Assembly (NCBI RefSeq): GCF_017745275.1
Contig: NZ_JAGHZS010000004.1
Span: 434,001-498,000, forward strand
From: Chitinophaga sp.
Lineage (GTDB): Bacteria; Bacteroidota; Bacteroidia; Chitinophagales; Chitinophagaceae
Length of the DNA: 64,000 nucleotides
Reading direction: 5' to 3'
Each line of letters begins with the position of its first letter. The first letter of the stretch is position 1. The position numbers were made by a program, and so were the translations under genes. Below are positions 8,944-16,513 of the stretch, in pieces. The notes beneath the pieces were generated by a model that saw only the letters and a program-made list of their open reading frames with translations, was not told the DNA's origin and did not search any database.

Positions 8944-9318
8944 TTATCGAAACTGGTGTAAATACGTACGAAAGTCTGAAGAAAGCGTATCAAAACTCTC
9001 CTGTAATCCATCCATCTTTACTTCCAGCGTTTTTTGTAGTTGGGCTATCTTTTCCGGGTGAATAATGACCCAACTACTTTTTTTTATAATATCCTGAAGT
9101 TCACTGACTTCGTGCCGGAGCAGCTCCACCTGTTCATCCATTTTAAGAAATCTATGTTGAAAAATCTCCAAATGTTTCAAATGACTTTTTTCAAAATCAT
9201 TTGAAAGAATGTGAGCCAGTTTGGTTTTAAAAAAAATGGTTTCATCCTCTATAACCCTCAACACATACTTCCAGGACTCATGTTGTGGTATATGTCCGTT
9301 CAAATCATCTTGCATCAT
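8944..9318 (-). CDS. Hypothetical coiled-coil protein
   Basis: 124 residues, rich in charged residues and Leu, with heptad-like spacing over most of its length (roughly 40-115), and no signal peptide or membrane segment. I do not recognise a family. The start may be either of two adjacent ATGs (9318 or 9315). It sits between the response regulator and the third USP, with a TGA-N6-TCA palindrome 53 bp upstream (9372-9383), so it probably belongs to the same stress regulon. A cytoplasmic scaffold or partner role is possible but not shown. Confidence 0.65.
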   Translation of the reverse strand: MMQDDLNGHIPQHESWKYVLRVIEDETIFFKTKLAHILSNDFEKSHLKHLEIFQHRFLKMDEQVELLRHEVSELQDIIKKSSWVIIHPEKIAQLQKTLEVKMDGLQESFDTLSSDFRTYLHQFR

Positions 9319-9371
9319 CTCATTATTTAATATTAATCGACTAAGTTATCAGCAAACGGCGCAACAATACA

Positions 9372-9383
9372 TGACGATGATCA
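9372..9383. promoter_or_regulatory. Candidate Crp/Fnr-family site before the coiled-coil gene
   Basis: TGACGATGATCA, a TGA-N6-TCA palindrome, lies 53 bp upstream of the gene at 9318. It is flanked by AATAC on the left and GTATT on the right, which extends the symmetry with a one-base offset. It is just beyond the stop codon side of the USP gene at 9412. Confidence 0.4.
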
Positions 9384-9411
9384 GTATTTTGGCTGTTTAT
9401 CATCATTATTA

Positions 9412-10260
9412 CTATTTATTATGCGCTATAAACAGCGGAAATGATAACGCCTGCATCAATACATCAGCCATACTTTCCCTGAACCAACGGGAAACTGTGC
9501 TACGCCTGTATGCCCCCAACACTGCCATCGTATCTGCCGGTTGCTCACGCATATAATCCAAAATCTTTTTTTCCGGTACCCCCTCCATGACGCGATAAGT
9601 TGCGCCAGGGAAATGTTGATGAATAAAATCCTTTACCAGGTGCTTGTTCACCAGGTGATTCCCCTCCGGGTTAACTGATAATACAGTGGTTGGTAATGTC
9701 TGCAAAAAAGACAGCAGATAACTATACATCTTAATGGCATAAACAGAAGAGGGTTCTCCGTCATATAGTAATACGATATTTCTGATATCATTAAAAACAG
9801 GAGGCACCCAAACCTGGCCCGGTACAATCAATACAGGGCATTGCACATCTGTAAGCAGATCCCGGATGAAACGTGTAGGCGGATTCATTTTATCATGTAC
9901 AAACGTCTCCCGAACATCTACTATCAGCAAATCCGCATAAATGCTTTCTTCCAGCGCTACCTGGAGTGCAATATTTGTATTACGATGAACACTATAGGAT
10001 ATTCCGGCTTTTTGACAGGCAGCTTCAAATGTTACAGCAGCGGCCTCACGCTTTGCTTCATCAGCCAGCTCAAGTTGCCTGATGGTAGACTGCGCCGTTC
10101 CTGCCTTTAATAACTGGTACAGGTTAAAACTATTATACGTGAAGTCATTGGAGAAAATGCCGGTCAGATGGGCATCCTGGCGTTGGGCAATTAGTATTGC
10201 ATAATGAAGCGTACTTTCTGAAAATCTAAGGCCATCAAATATGGCGACTATCTTCTGCAT
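9412..10260 (-). CDS. Universal stress protein, tandem UspA domains
   Basis: 282 residues, two UspA halves as in the two paralogues at 3547 and 4395. First half starts MQKIVAIFDGLRFSESTLHYA; the second begins around residue 157 with NIVLLYDGEPSSVYAIKMYS and ends GAYRRSTVSRWF. No complete ATP-binding glycine loop is visible. Monocistronic: a 211 bp spacer with its own promoter elements and a strong terminator hairpin separates it from the gene at 10472. Third member of the USP set in this island. Confidence 0.88.
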   Translation of the reverse strand: MQKIVAIFDGLRFSESTLHYAILIAQRQDAHLTGIFSNDFTYNSFNLYQLLKAGTAQSTIRQLELADEAKREAAAVTFEAACQKAGISYSVHRNTNIALQVALEESIYADLLIVDVRETFVHDKMNPPTRFIRDLLTDVQCPVLIVPGQVWVPPVFNDIRNIVLLYDGEPSSVYAIKMYSYLLSFLQTLPTTVLSVNPEGNHLVNKHLVKDFIHQHFPGATYRVMEGVPEKKILDYMREQPADTMAVLGAYRRSTVSRWFRESMADVLMQALSFPLFIAHNK

Positions 10261-10276
10261 AACAGGTCATTTTACT

Positions 10277-10343
10277 CAAATGTAAAATCACCCGGAATAA
10301 TGAAATATGATACTCATTAGGATATATCCTGATTATCGTCAGG
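10277..10343 (-). promoter_or_regulatory. Promoter with Crp-like palindrome before the USP gene
   Basis: On the minus strand a TACATTTG box (10284 to 10277) fits the Bacteroidetes -7 consensus TAnnTTTG, 16 bp before the ATG. Upstream is CCTGA-N6-TCAGG (10328-10343), containing TGA-N6-TCA 69 bp before the ATG. The palindrome centre would be near -62 relative to a start site just after the box, the position of a class I Crp activator site. A second 12 bp palindrome, AGGATATATCCT (10319-10330), overlaps it. Confidence 0.5.
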
Positions 10344-10393
10344 TCAGGTTTGATGGCACAATGAAGCGCGTCTTCAGCACCTGGAATTATATA

Positions 10394-10441
10394 ATTTTCA
10401 AAAGGGCGTAACAGGAATTCCTGTTACGCCCTTTTGAAAAT
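10394..10441. terminator. Perfect 48 bp palindrome, bidirectional terminator-like hairpin
   Basis: Each 24 bp arm is the exact reverse complement of the other, with the centre between 10417 and 10418 (GGAATTCC). The GC-rich part (AAAGGGCGTAACAGG) is flanked by A/T runs, so RNA from either strand would form a long hairpin followed by U's. It lies 30 bp after the stop of the Trp-rich protein gene and upstream of the USP promoter, so it probably ends the ferritin/Trp-rich transcript. The perfect 24 bp arms are unusual for a terminator. Confidence 0.7.
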
Positions 10442-10471
10442 CCTAACATAAAATCTATCCACTGCTACCAT

Positions 10472-10885
10472 TTATTCATTCACCCAAAGGGTCCACTTAG
10501 CATCGAATTTATACCATTTGCCATCTGAGCCTTCCCATTTCCAATCAGGCACTTCGCTCCATTGTTTACCATCGGTACTCCAGACAAGTTTTCCCTGGTG
10601 AATTTTCAGCCACTTACCATCTTTATCTGCCCACAGGCCATCGGTAACTGCGGCCCATTTCTTCCCGTCGGCACTCCACCAAAGGCCGGCTTTTTTATCC
10701 AGCTTATACCAATACGTCTTTCCGTCCTTCATGCCTGGCCAGGTACCGGTTGTTGATTTTATCCATTCACCTGCAGGTGAGTGTTTGCTGAAGGAGGAGC
10801 TGCTACCGGCCATCGAAATGTTCCCTTTGCTGATGATGAGTAGCATTACCATACCAGCAGTAATGAATCTGAATATCTTTTTCAT
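10472..10885 (-). CDS. Secreted Trp-rich repeat protein, function unknown
   Basis: 137 residues with a signal peptide (about 1-26, ending near SMAG) and a mature part with 15 tryptophans. About two and a half copies of a ~32-residue unit are visible from about residue 58: W-Y/L-K, then LWWSADGKKW or LVWSTDGKQW, then W-x-DGK (for example GLWADKDGKWLK and KWEGSDGKWYK). The repeated W/DGK pattern suggests a small beta-rich, carbohydrate- or surface-binding module, but I recognise no family. It follows the ferritin-like gene by 29 bp and may be the third gene of that operon. Confidence 0.75.
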   Translation of the reverse strand: MKKIFRFITAGMVMLLIISKGNISMAGSSSSFSKHSPAGEWIKSTTGTWPGMKDGKTYWYKLDKKAGLWWSADGKKWAAVTDGLWADKDGKWLKIHQGKLVWSTDGKQWSEVPDWKWEGSDGKWYKFDAKWTLWVNE

Positions 10886-10914
10886 ACTTCCTTGTTTAAA
10901 TTTTTAATGAATGA

Positions 10915-11724
10915 TTATACAATAAAAGGTTTTACGATGGCCAGCACCTGGCTTGCAGTAAGCGGTTCATCAAAGCTTTCGCTTGCTGCGTTTGCGTTCA
11001 CGAAGTTTAGTATGTTTACTCCCGCTTGCGTCGTGAGTTCTTCGCCATTATAGTTAGCCTGTACTACACTACCAATGCCTCCTGTATCGTTGCCGGTAAT
11101 CCAGGGCTTAATGTTTGCTCCCCTGGCCTTACGCATCTGGCGTATATGAGATGCGTGTCTTGCTTCAACAGAATGAATTTGCAATGCCGCGGTCAGTACC
11201 GCGTGGCTGGATATTAAGTCCCCCGCCCTACCCTTATAAGCTCTGACCCCGGTATCTTCAAAAGCCTGGGCTACCGCCAAAAAAGTATCATAGTTGGTGA
11301 ATACATTGCTAAATGTTCCGCCAGCTGTAAAGTCGAATGTAGGTTTTGTTACAGGCGTTGCGCCGAGTGAACTCAGGGTAGCCTTCAAAAATGCAACGTG
11401 AGCAGTTTCATGATCCCTGATAGTGTTAATAGCTCCCACGGCTGGGGTACCAGCAGGAACAACACCTGATGCGGCACCTTTGGTGTAGAACTCCGCTTCC
11501 AGGTATTCAAGTGTGAGGGCATAATTAAGAACGGAAGCTATGTCAACAGACGATTGTCCATAGGCCGTTTTAAACATACTACCCAGTGCGAAAGGGATAG
11601 CCGCCATAGCAATTTTACCACCTATTTTGGCAAACTGTTGCATGGCTCCACGCCTGGTATCAAGGCGGTCATGCACCTCCGGATCTATTTTTTCTATGGA
11701 TGATATAATATTTACAAGATTCAT
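10915..11724 (-). CDS. Exported ferritin-like domain protein
   Basis: 269 residues. A twin-arginine-like stretch (RRGAMQQFAK, ~24-33) followed by a hydrophobic segment (IAMAAIPFALGSMF) suggests Tat export; the N-terminal region before it is unusually long. The rest is a Ferritin_2-type four-helix bundle: LEYLEAEFYT, DHETAHVAFLKATL, AQAFEDTGVRAYKG and HSVEARHASHIRQM give the Glu/His metal ligands, one set per helix. Known members are poorly characterised and may store metal or use a di-metal centre. It is 31 bp downstream of a related gene, so a heteromeric pair is likely. Confidence 0.85.
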   Translation of the reverse strand: MNLVNIISSIEKIDPEVHDRLDTRRGAMQQFAKIGGKIAMAAIPFALGSMFKTAYGQSSVDIASVLNYALTLEYLEAEFYTKGAASGVVPAGTPAVGAINTIRDHETAHVAFLKATLSSLGATPVTKPTFDFTAGGTFSNVFTNYDTFLAVAQAFEDTGVRAYKGRAGDLISSHAVLTAALQIHSVEARHASHIRQMRKARGANIKPWITGNDTGGIGSVVQANYNGEELTTQAGVNILNFVNANAASESFDEPLTASQVLAIVKPFIV

Positions 11725-11755
11725 GACTACATTTTTAGAGATGAATAATCAGACT

Positions 11756-12469
11756 TCAGGGTGTAGGAAGGTTTCCTGCGTAGAGCTTCGATTTAAGAAA
11801 CGTGCTGGCTGTCATCAGCACATCAGCAGGCTTGCTGGCAAGGTCGAGGCCATTGGCATTAATGACGGTGCTGTCAGCAAAAGAACCATTGCTGATCAAA
11901 TCGCGTATCAATGCAGCATGACGCGCTTCAACAGATACAATCTTACCCGCCAGCAGGAGATAGTTGCTATCTTTAAGAAGTTGCCCGGCGCCGTTATAGG
12001 CAGATACACCCAGATCTTCAAATGCTTTGGCGGTAGCAAGCACGCTGTCGCGGCTTCCAAAGTTTACTGAAGAAAAGTTTACCTCAAGATTTTTGATCGC
12101 CATTGTCCCTAAAGCTGCTTTAAAAAACTCCCGGTGCGCTATTTCATGATCACGTATATCTGTCAACAAAGACTGCTCATTGGCAGTTATTCCACTAAAC
12201 GGGCTGGCCATCACCTGCGTATAAAAGGCTGCTTCCAACTGTTCCAGCGCATACGCATAATTGAGTATTCCGATGTCACCTGTTCCAAGGTCAATGCTAC
12301 CGGGCGGCATAGTGTTGTTATCGTTTTTGTCATTACTACACGCCGCAATTACTGTAGCCGAGGTGGCGGCCAATCCCAGGTAAGAGAGGAATTTTCTCCG
12401 TCCCAACATTGCGGGCAATGGAAGGTCATTATTGCCACGCGATGGCAAATAAGTGTTTTTGTTGTCCAT
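11756..12469 (-). CDS. Exported ferritin-like domain lipoprotein
   Basis: 237 residues. GRRKFLSYLG followed by a hydrophobic stretch and the lipobox VIAAC (Cys about residue 44) indicates a Tat-exported lipoprotein, presumably anchored in a periplasm-facing membrane. The Ferritin_2 four-helix bundle shows ALEQLEAAFYT, DHEIAHREFFKAAL, AKAFEDLGVSAYNG and SVEARHAALIRDL with the expected Glu and His ligands. First gene of the pair with 10915-11724. The sigma/anti-sigma genes lie directly upstream behind a terminator, and may control the pair; this is inferred from neighbourhood only. Confidence 0.86.
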   Translation of the reverse strand: MDNKNTYLPSRGNNDLPLPAMLGRRKFLSYLGLAATSATVIAACSNDKNDNNTMPPGSIDLGTGDIGILNYAYALEQLEAAFYTQVMASPFSGITANEQSLLTDIRDHEIAHREFFKAALGTMAIKNLEVNFSSVNFGSRDSVLATAKAFEDLGVSAYNGAGQLLKDSNYLLLAGKIVSVEARHAALIRDLISNGSFADSTVINANGLDLASKPADVLMTASTFLKSKLYAGNLPTP

Positions 12470-12626
12470 AAATCAGATGTTAGGTTACATAATCATTCAG
12501 AATAGTTTTTGGGTTGCATAGAAGCACGCCAACAACTTGTTAGTTTCTTGATTTTTGTCAGTTGTCGTTTGAGATACGAGATGTTTTCTCTAAAAGTTTG
12601 GGTGGGTTGATTTTTTTTTAAAAATA

Positions 12627-12649
12627 AAGCCGCCTGATATAGGCGGCTT
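12627..12649 (-). terminator. Rho-independent terminator after the anti-sigma gene
   Basis: AAGCCGCCT and AGGCGGCTT form a 9 bp stem with a 5-base loop. On the minus strand it is followed by an A/T-rich tract ending in a run of T's. It lies 37 bp after the stop of the anti-sigma gene and separates the sigma operon from the ferritin genes. Confidence 0.75.
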
Positions 12650-12686
12650 CTGCATTTGAATCTACTGAGGTAAAACCGTCAGCTAT

Positions 12687-13475
12687 TTATGATTTCACAT
12701 TTCCAATTACAAACATTTGGTCCAGTGTCGGGGCTGCGCTTCCTCCAGCCTTCTCAAGGGTAATGGCAAAAGCCGCTGCGTTCACTACACGCTTCAGGTA
12801 GCAGAGAGAAAAGGCACAATCCGATATCATGCCGGCATCTACAGGTTTTCCATCTACCAGGGCCCATAGTTGATATTGTTTGCCAGGCGGCACTGCAGGC
12901 AGATTATTGGCTATCAGGTATACCTCCCTGCTCTGCATGTCCCAATATACCGTAGCAAGACTACCTTCCTTTCCTTTAACGCCAGCCAGTGGCACTTTAA
13001 TCACACCTGCCTGTGACATGATCTTCAGGTCATGATCGAATGTCGTTAATCGTGCGTGATACGACTGATTATCCGCAAGCAGCTGCATCTGCTCTTTTTG
13101 AAGCGCTACAAAATCGCCCGTAGCCTTTGTATATTTCCTATAGAGATATACATTCCCTGCAGCACTGACAAATAGAGCAAGCACGGCAGCTGCAGCAACA
13201 AATTTAAAACGACGGTTGATGACATGTACAGATCCCGACGTTACAGCAAATTCTTTATGGAGAGATTTTAATAACTGCTCTTTAGTGCCCCCCGAGGCCG
13301 GGCGACCAGTTGCTTCTGAAAACTCCCGAAGCCATTGTTCCCGTTCTTTTATTGCAGCAACCACTTCAGGGTATTCGAGACTAAGGCGCTGAAGTTCAGC
13401 AACTTCCTCTGCATCTGCCATACCTAACAGATAACTTTCAATCACTCCACTTTCTATGTATGCCTTGATATCCAC
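12687..13475 (-). CDS. Anti-sigma factor, RskA-type
   Basis: 262 residues. The N-terminal ~85 residues resemble the cytoplasmic anti-sigma domain (ESYLLGMADAEEVAELQRL), though no zinc-binding HxxxCxxC is present. One transmembrane segment follows (~91-110, FVAAAAVLALFVSAAGNVYL), then a short coiled coil and a periplasmic RskA/anti-sigma-K domain (ATVYWDMQSREVYLIANNLP, KQYQLWALVDGKPVDAGM). It would hold the ECF sigma factor at the membrane until a signal releases it. Its start codon is 1 bp after the sigma factor stop, so the two are translationally linked. Confidence 0.9.
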   Translation of the reverse strand: MDIKAYIESGVIESYLLGMADAEEVAELQRLSLEYPEVVAAIKEREQWLREFSEATGRPASGGTKEQLLKSLHKEFAVTSGSVHVINRRFKFVAAAAVLALFVSAAGNVYLYRKYTKATGDFVALQKEQMQLLADNQSYHARLTTFDHDLKIMSQAGVIKVPLAGVKGKEGSLATVYWDMQSREVYLIANNLPAVPPGKQYQLWALVDGKPVDAGMISDCAFSLCYLKRVVNAAAFAITLEKAGGSAAPTLDQMFVIGNVKS

Positions 13476-13476
13476 G

Positions 13477-14022
13477 TTAAAGTTTGATCTTTTTTTTAAG
13501 TTGTAATAATGCTGCCCTTAGCCGTGTTTTGACTGTCCCCAGCGGTATTTGTTCCATTGTTGCGATTTCCTTTTGGGTATATCCTTCAAAATAACACAAT
13601 TCGATGATGGTCTTATACTCTTCTTTCAGGGTATAAACAATTTTTCGTAACTCCGGAAGATCGGATGAGGGCCGCGATTTGTCAGGCAACTGCGCATAGT
13701 CGTCAGTTAAGCTGTTATTTCGTTTACTGTTCTTCCATTCTTTACTGCGGGCAAGATCAATAGCTGTACTACGGGCAATGCTGAACATCCAGGTAAAAAG
13801 CCTTCCTTTATCAGGATCATAGCTATCAATCAATCGCCAGATTTTTATAAATACCTCCTGGAGAATATCCGTCGCGATATTTGGATCCGGAATTATATTA
13901 TAAATTACACCATTCAGCGCTGACGAATAGTGATCGTACAGGTAGCTGAAAGCAGCCTGCTCACGTTGCTTTAACCCATTTATCAACTGCTGTTCGGTCG
14001 TATATGTTTGTGGTCCCTTCAA
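13477..14022 (-). CDS. ECF RNA polymerase sigma factor
   Basis: 181 residues with sigma region 2 (FSYLYDHYSSALNGVIYNII ... ATDILQEVFIKIWR, about 22-75; RLFTWMFSIARSTAIDLAR, ~84-102) and region 4 (YKTIIELCYFEGYTQKEIA, ~136-154, then GTVKTRLRAALLQLKK). Length and order are typical of ECF factors paired with RskA-like anti-sigma proteins, and the cognate gene follows after 1 bp. The 102 bp upstream region contains a CGAAA-N5-TTTCG inverted repeat (14054-14068) that could be part of its own promoter. Target genes may include the ferritin pair downstream. Confidence 0.93.
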   Translation of the reverse strand: MKGPQTYTTEQQLINGLKQREQAAFSYLYDHYSSALNGVIYNIIPDPNIATDILQEVFIKIWRLIDSYDPDKGRLFTWMFSIARSTAIDLARSKEWKNSKRNNSLTDDYAQLPDKSRPSSDLPELRKIVYTLKEEYKTIIELCYFEGYTQKEIATMEQIPLGTVKTRLRAALLQLKKKIKL

Positions 14023-14124
14023 AGCCGGAAATATTCAAATGCGCCCTTATTTACGAAATTATTTTTCGAAAAGTTTGCATGAACAAAAATTTCTTCGGTC
14101 TTATGAAAATGTAATGGTTAACGA

Positions 14125-14937
14125 TCAATAGTCGGGGGCTTTTTCAGGCGCCCATGCAAACCCATCTCCCCGCCTTACAACACGGCCAAAGCCAGGATAC
14201 GGCATATGATATCCCAATATCAACATTCCTGAATTAGCAAAATCATTCAACACGTTTCGCCGTGTTGCAGCGGCTAGCTCAAAGTCGATGTCAAATATAG
14301 TTCCCCACTCAGGCTTATTGAAAAGCACACTTTCCTCGTGACAGATGTCGGCCATATGTATAAATTGTTGATCTCCGGCCGATACTTCAAACATGGTATG
14401 CCCGGGAGTATGTCCCGGTGCGGGTATAGGGCGCAGAAAGCCCGGCAAGGTAGATGTTTCATCAAAGAACACCAGTTGTGCCCTCACCACCTCCAGCATT
14501 TGTTGTATCTGTTGCTGAACTTCCAACAATTCTTCTTTTGCATTTTTACTTTTGGAGAAATCAGTAGCCTTCGATTGCCAGAAATCATGCTCCATCTTTG
14601 AAATATGTACCTGGGCGCCAGGAAATGCTGGCCGGTGATGGATATCAATCAGCCCCCCCAGATGATCCGGATGTGCATGGGTGAGTACTACATCAGTTAC
14701 CTGTTCAGCCGCTATACCGGCGGCTTTTAGCTTACTTCGCAGCTGTCCTCCGTAGGGGGTAGCGCAATACCCATTGCCGGCATCTATTAATAAGATACGA
14801 TCATCCCATCTAAAAACGGGGATATTGTGCTTCAATAATATTGGATCAGCAACTGTTTCCAATTCATCCGGGGAAATACCTGGCGCCAGGAAACGCTTAT
14901 CATAAGGAACTTCCCCATCACTAACTATTAAATTCAT
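14125..14937 (-). CDS. MBL-fold metallohydrolase
   Basis: 270 residues. The metallo-beta-lactamase signature THAHPDHLGG (about 100-109) gives the HxHxDH zinc motif. A third His is in PAPGHTPGHT (about 176-185), an Asp in HMADICHEE, and the last His in YHMPYPGFG near the C-terminus. No signal peptide, so cytoplasmic. The closest general group includes lactonases and organophosphorus-hydrolase-like enzymes; the substrate is not determinable. It is divergent from an HxlR regulator, with two direct repeats in the 88 bp spacer, so it is probably the regulated target. Confidence 0.88.
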   Translation of the reverse strand: MNLIVSDGEVPYDKRFLAPGISPDELETVADPILLKHNIPVFRWDDRILLIDAGNGYCATPYGGQLRSKLKAAGIAAEQVTDVVLTHAHPDHLGGLIDIHHRPAFPGAQVHISKMEHDFWQSKATDFSKSKNAKEELLEVQQQIQQMLEVVRAQLVFFDETSTLPGFLRPIPAPGHTPGHTMFEVSAGDQQFIHMADICHEESVLFNKPEWGTIFDIDFELAAATRRNVLNDFANSGMLILGYHMPYPGFGRVVRRGDGFAWAPEKAPDY

Positions 14938-14982
14938 TTTTCTCTATTTTTGACGCAAGTAAATACGCTCGCCTCAAATAAT

Positions 14983-15012
14983 AGCTTAGACTATATTAAT
15001 GAGCTTAGACTA
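14983..15012. promoter_or_regulatory. Direct repeat, likely HxlR operator
   Basis: AGCTTAGACTA occurs twice exactly (14983-14993 and 15002-15012), 19 bp start to start, between the divergent MBL hydrolase (14937) and HxlR regulator (15026). Nearly two helical turns of spacing suits a dimeric winged-helix protein. The second copy lies 13 bp before the HxlR ATG, so autoregulation is plausible. Confidence 0.5.
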
Positions 15013-15025
15013 AAATATCAGACCA

Positions 15026-15370
15026 ATGGAAAAGATAAGCATCAGAAAGACAAAGGAATTTAATCCTGCTAATTGCGCCGTAACCTACTGCTTGAATATC
15101 ATTGGTGGTAAATGGAAACCTGTTATTATTCATCTGATCAGAAATAATAAAAACCGATATAGCCAGATGCAAAAAGGAATACCGGAAGCAAGTAAGCAGA
15201 CACTCACCAACCAACTCCGGGAACTCGAGGCAGATGGTGTGATAGAACGTATTGTTTTTGCAGAAGTACCACCCCGTGTAGAGTACCACATTACCCCGTT
15301 CGGTAATACACTGCTACCCATAATCGACGCCATGCGGGCCTGGGGAAGGCAACAAATGGATTTGAAGTAA
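15026..15370 (+). CDS. HxlR family winged-helix transcriptional regulator
   Basis: 114 residues, the usual HxlR length. Cys17 of the NPANCAVTYCLNIIGGKWK segment (residues 14-32) is the position where many HxlR/YodB proteins carry a redox- or aldehyde-sensing cysteine, and Cys22 follows. The winged helix runs ~30-100 (RYSQMQKGIPEASKQTLTNQ, then LRELEADGVIER). It is expected to bind as a dimer in the divergent spacer and to respond to electrophiles or thiol stress. That sensing role is family knowledge, not shown here. Confidence 0.93.
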   Translation: MEKISIRKTKEFNPANCAVTYCLNIIGGKWKPVIIHLIRNNKNRYSQMQKGIPEASKQTLTNQLRELEADGVIERIVFAEVPPRVEYHITPFGNTLLPIIDAMRAWGRQQMDLK

Positions 15371-15417
15371 ATCAGCAGGTCCCGATACTCAACATATGAT
15401 TAACGGGCTTAAGAGTG

Positions 15418-16500
15418 CTATTGATGGTGATATAAAGCCGTTGTTTCAGCTATCAATGCGTGCATTAAGGTTTCCGCTTTCCGGTGCTTCAAAATAGGGG
15501 CAATCTGCCCTCCCCAAAACTGGATCATATCCCATTGCGCTTTATCCAAAGCAGACTTTCGCAAAGAAGACATCCATTGACTTTGTAAGGGAAATGGAAG
15601 GAAGTCAGCTTCTTTTCCTTTCGTTTCTTCTGCTATCCGGCTGGTAAGCCCACGGCCAAGCCTACCCGTAAATACCTTTGTCAGTGCAGTATATTTTGCT
15701 TTATCAGAAAACAGCATCTGCCTGTGTATAGGCAAAATATTAGATTCCTCACAGGCCAGGAAAGCAGTGCCTATCTGCACGGCAGCAGCCCCCAAAGTCA
15801 GGGCGGCACTGATACCTGCACCGGTGGCAATTCCACCTGCCGCAATAACAGGAATCTTCACTTTCTCCCGGATAAGCTGTACCAGTACAAACGTTCCCGT
15901 CAAAGAAGCTTCCGCTGAACGAAGGAAAGAAGGACGATGCCCCCCGGCCTCAAATCCTGAAGCAATGATCATATCCGTCCCCGTTGCTTCCAATGCAATG
16001 GCCTCATCCAATGTAGTGGCCGCTCCCACTGTAATAATGCCCCTTTTGCGGCATTGTTCCAATACATCCTCCGTCAGCATGCCAAACATATAACTGAATA
16101 CTTTCGGCCGGATGTCCAGTACCGCCTGTACCTGATTCTCAAACCTGGATTGAAAAGGTATAGGTTTGGCAGGCACCGGTAGCTCCAGTTCATCAAAGTA
16201 GGGCTTAAATGTGCGAACTGCCCTTTGATAGGCTGTTTCTGTAACAATTTCACCTGCTCCCGCATCGACGTCTGACACCCACAAATTTAAATTGTAGGGC
16301 TTATTGGTGGCTGCTCTTATCTGTTTATCTATTTCCACAATTTCCTGCGGACTATTGGTATATGCACCATAACCACCCAGTCCACCGGCATTTGAAACGG
16401 CAGCTACCAACTTTACCGATGAAAGATTACCGCCAAACGGTCCTTGCATAATAGGATAATCAATACCTAATATTTCTGTTGCTTTTGTTTGATACCACAT
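15418..16500 (-). CDS. NAD(P)H-dependent flavin oxidoreductase, nitronate monooxygenase-like
   Basis: 360 residues of a TIM-barrel flavoprotein. Visible: DYPIMQGPFGG near the N-terminus, AVSNAGGLGGYGAYT (~33-47), the ATTLDEAIALEATGTDMIIA region (~161-180), FEAGGHRPSF (~183-192) with the catalytic-region His, PVIAAGGIATGAGISAALTL (~216-235) and GAAAVQIGTAFLACEES (~237-253) for FMN phosphate. Such enzymes oxidise nitronates such as propionate 3-nitronate. The 13 bp gap to the next gene suggests an operon with 16514-17302, tautomerase and YceI. Confidence 0.9.
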   Translation of the reverse strand: MWYQTKATEILGIDYPIMQGPFGGNLSSVKLVAAVSNAGGLGGYGAYTNSPQEIVEIDKQIRAATNKPYNLNLWVSDVDAGAGEIVTETAYQRAVRTFKPYFDELELPVPAKPIPFQSRFENQVQAVLDIRPKVFSYMFGMLTEDVLEQCRKRGIITVGAATTLDEAIALEATGTDMIIASGFEAGGHRPSFLRSAEASLTGTFVLVQLIREKVKIPVIAAGGIATGAGISAALTLGAAAVQIGTAFLACEESNILPIHRQMLFSDKAKYTALTKVFTGRLGRGLTSRIAEETKGKEADFLPFPLQSQWMSSLRKSALDKAQWDMIQFWGGQIAPILKHRKAETLMHALIAETTALYHHQ

Positions 16501-16513
16501 ACGGATGAAAATA

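Noticed and set aside
10394..10441. The palindrome as a phage or plasmid origin
   Set aside because: Position right after a stop codon and the A/T flanks fit a terminator better; there are no iterons or replication gene.
14054..14068. CGAAA-N5-TTTCG before the ECF sigma gene as a proven operator
   Set aside because: Short and in an AT-rich region; could easily be chance, so it is mentioned only in the gene entry.
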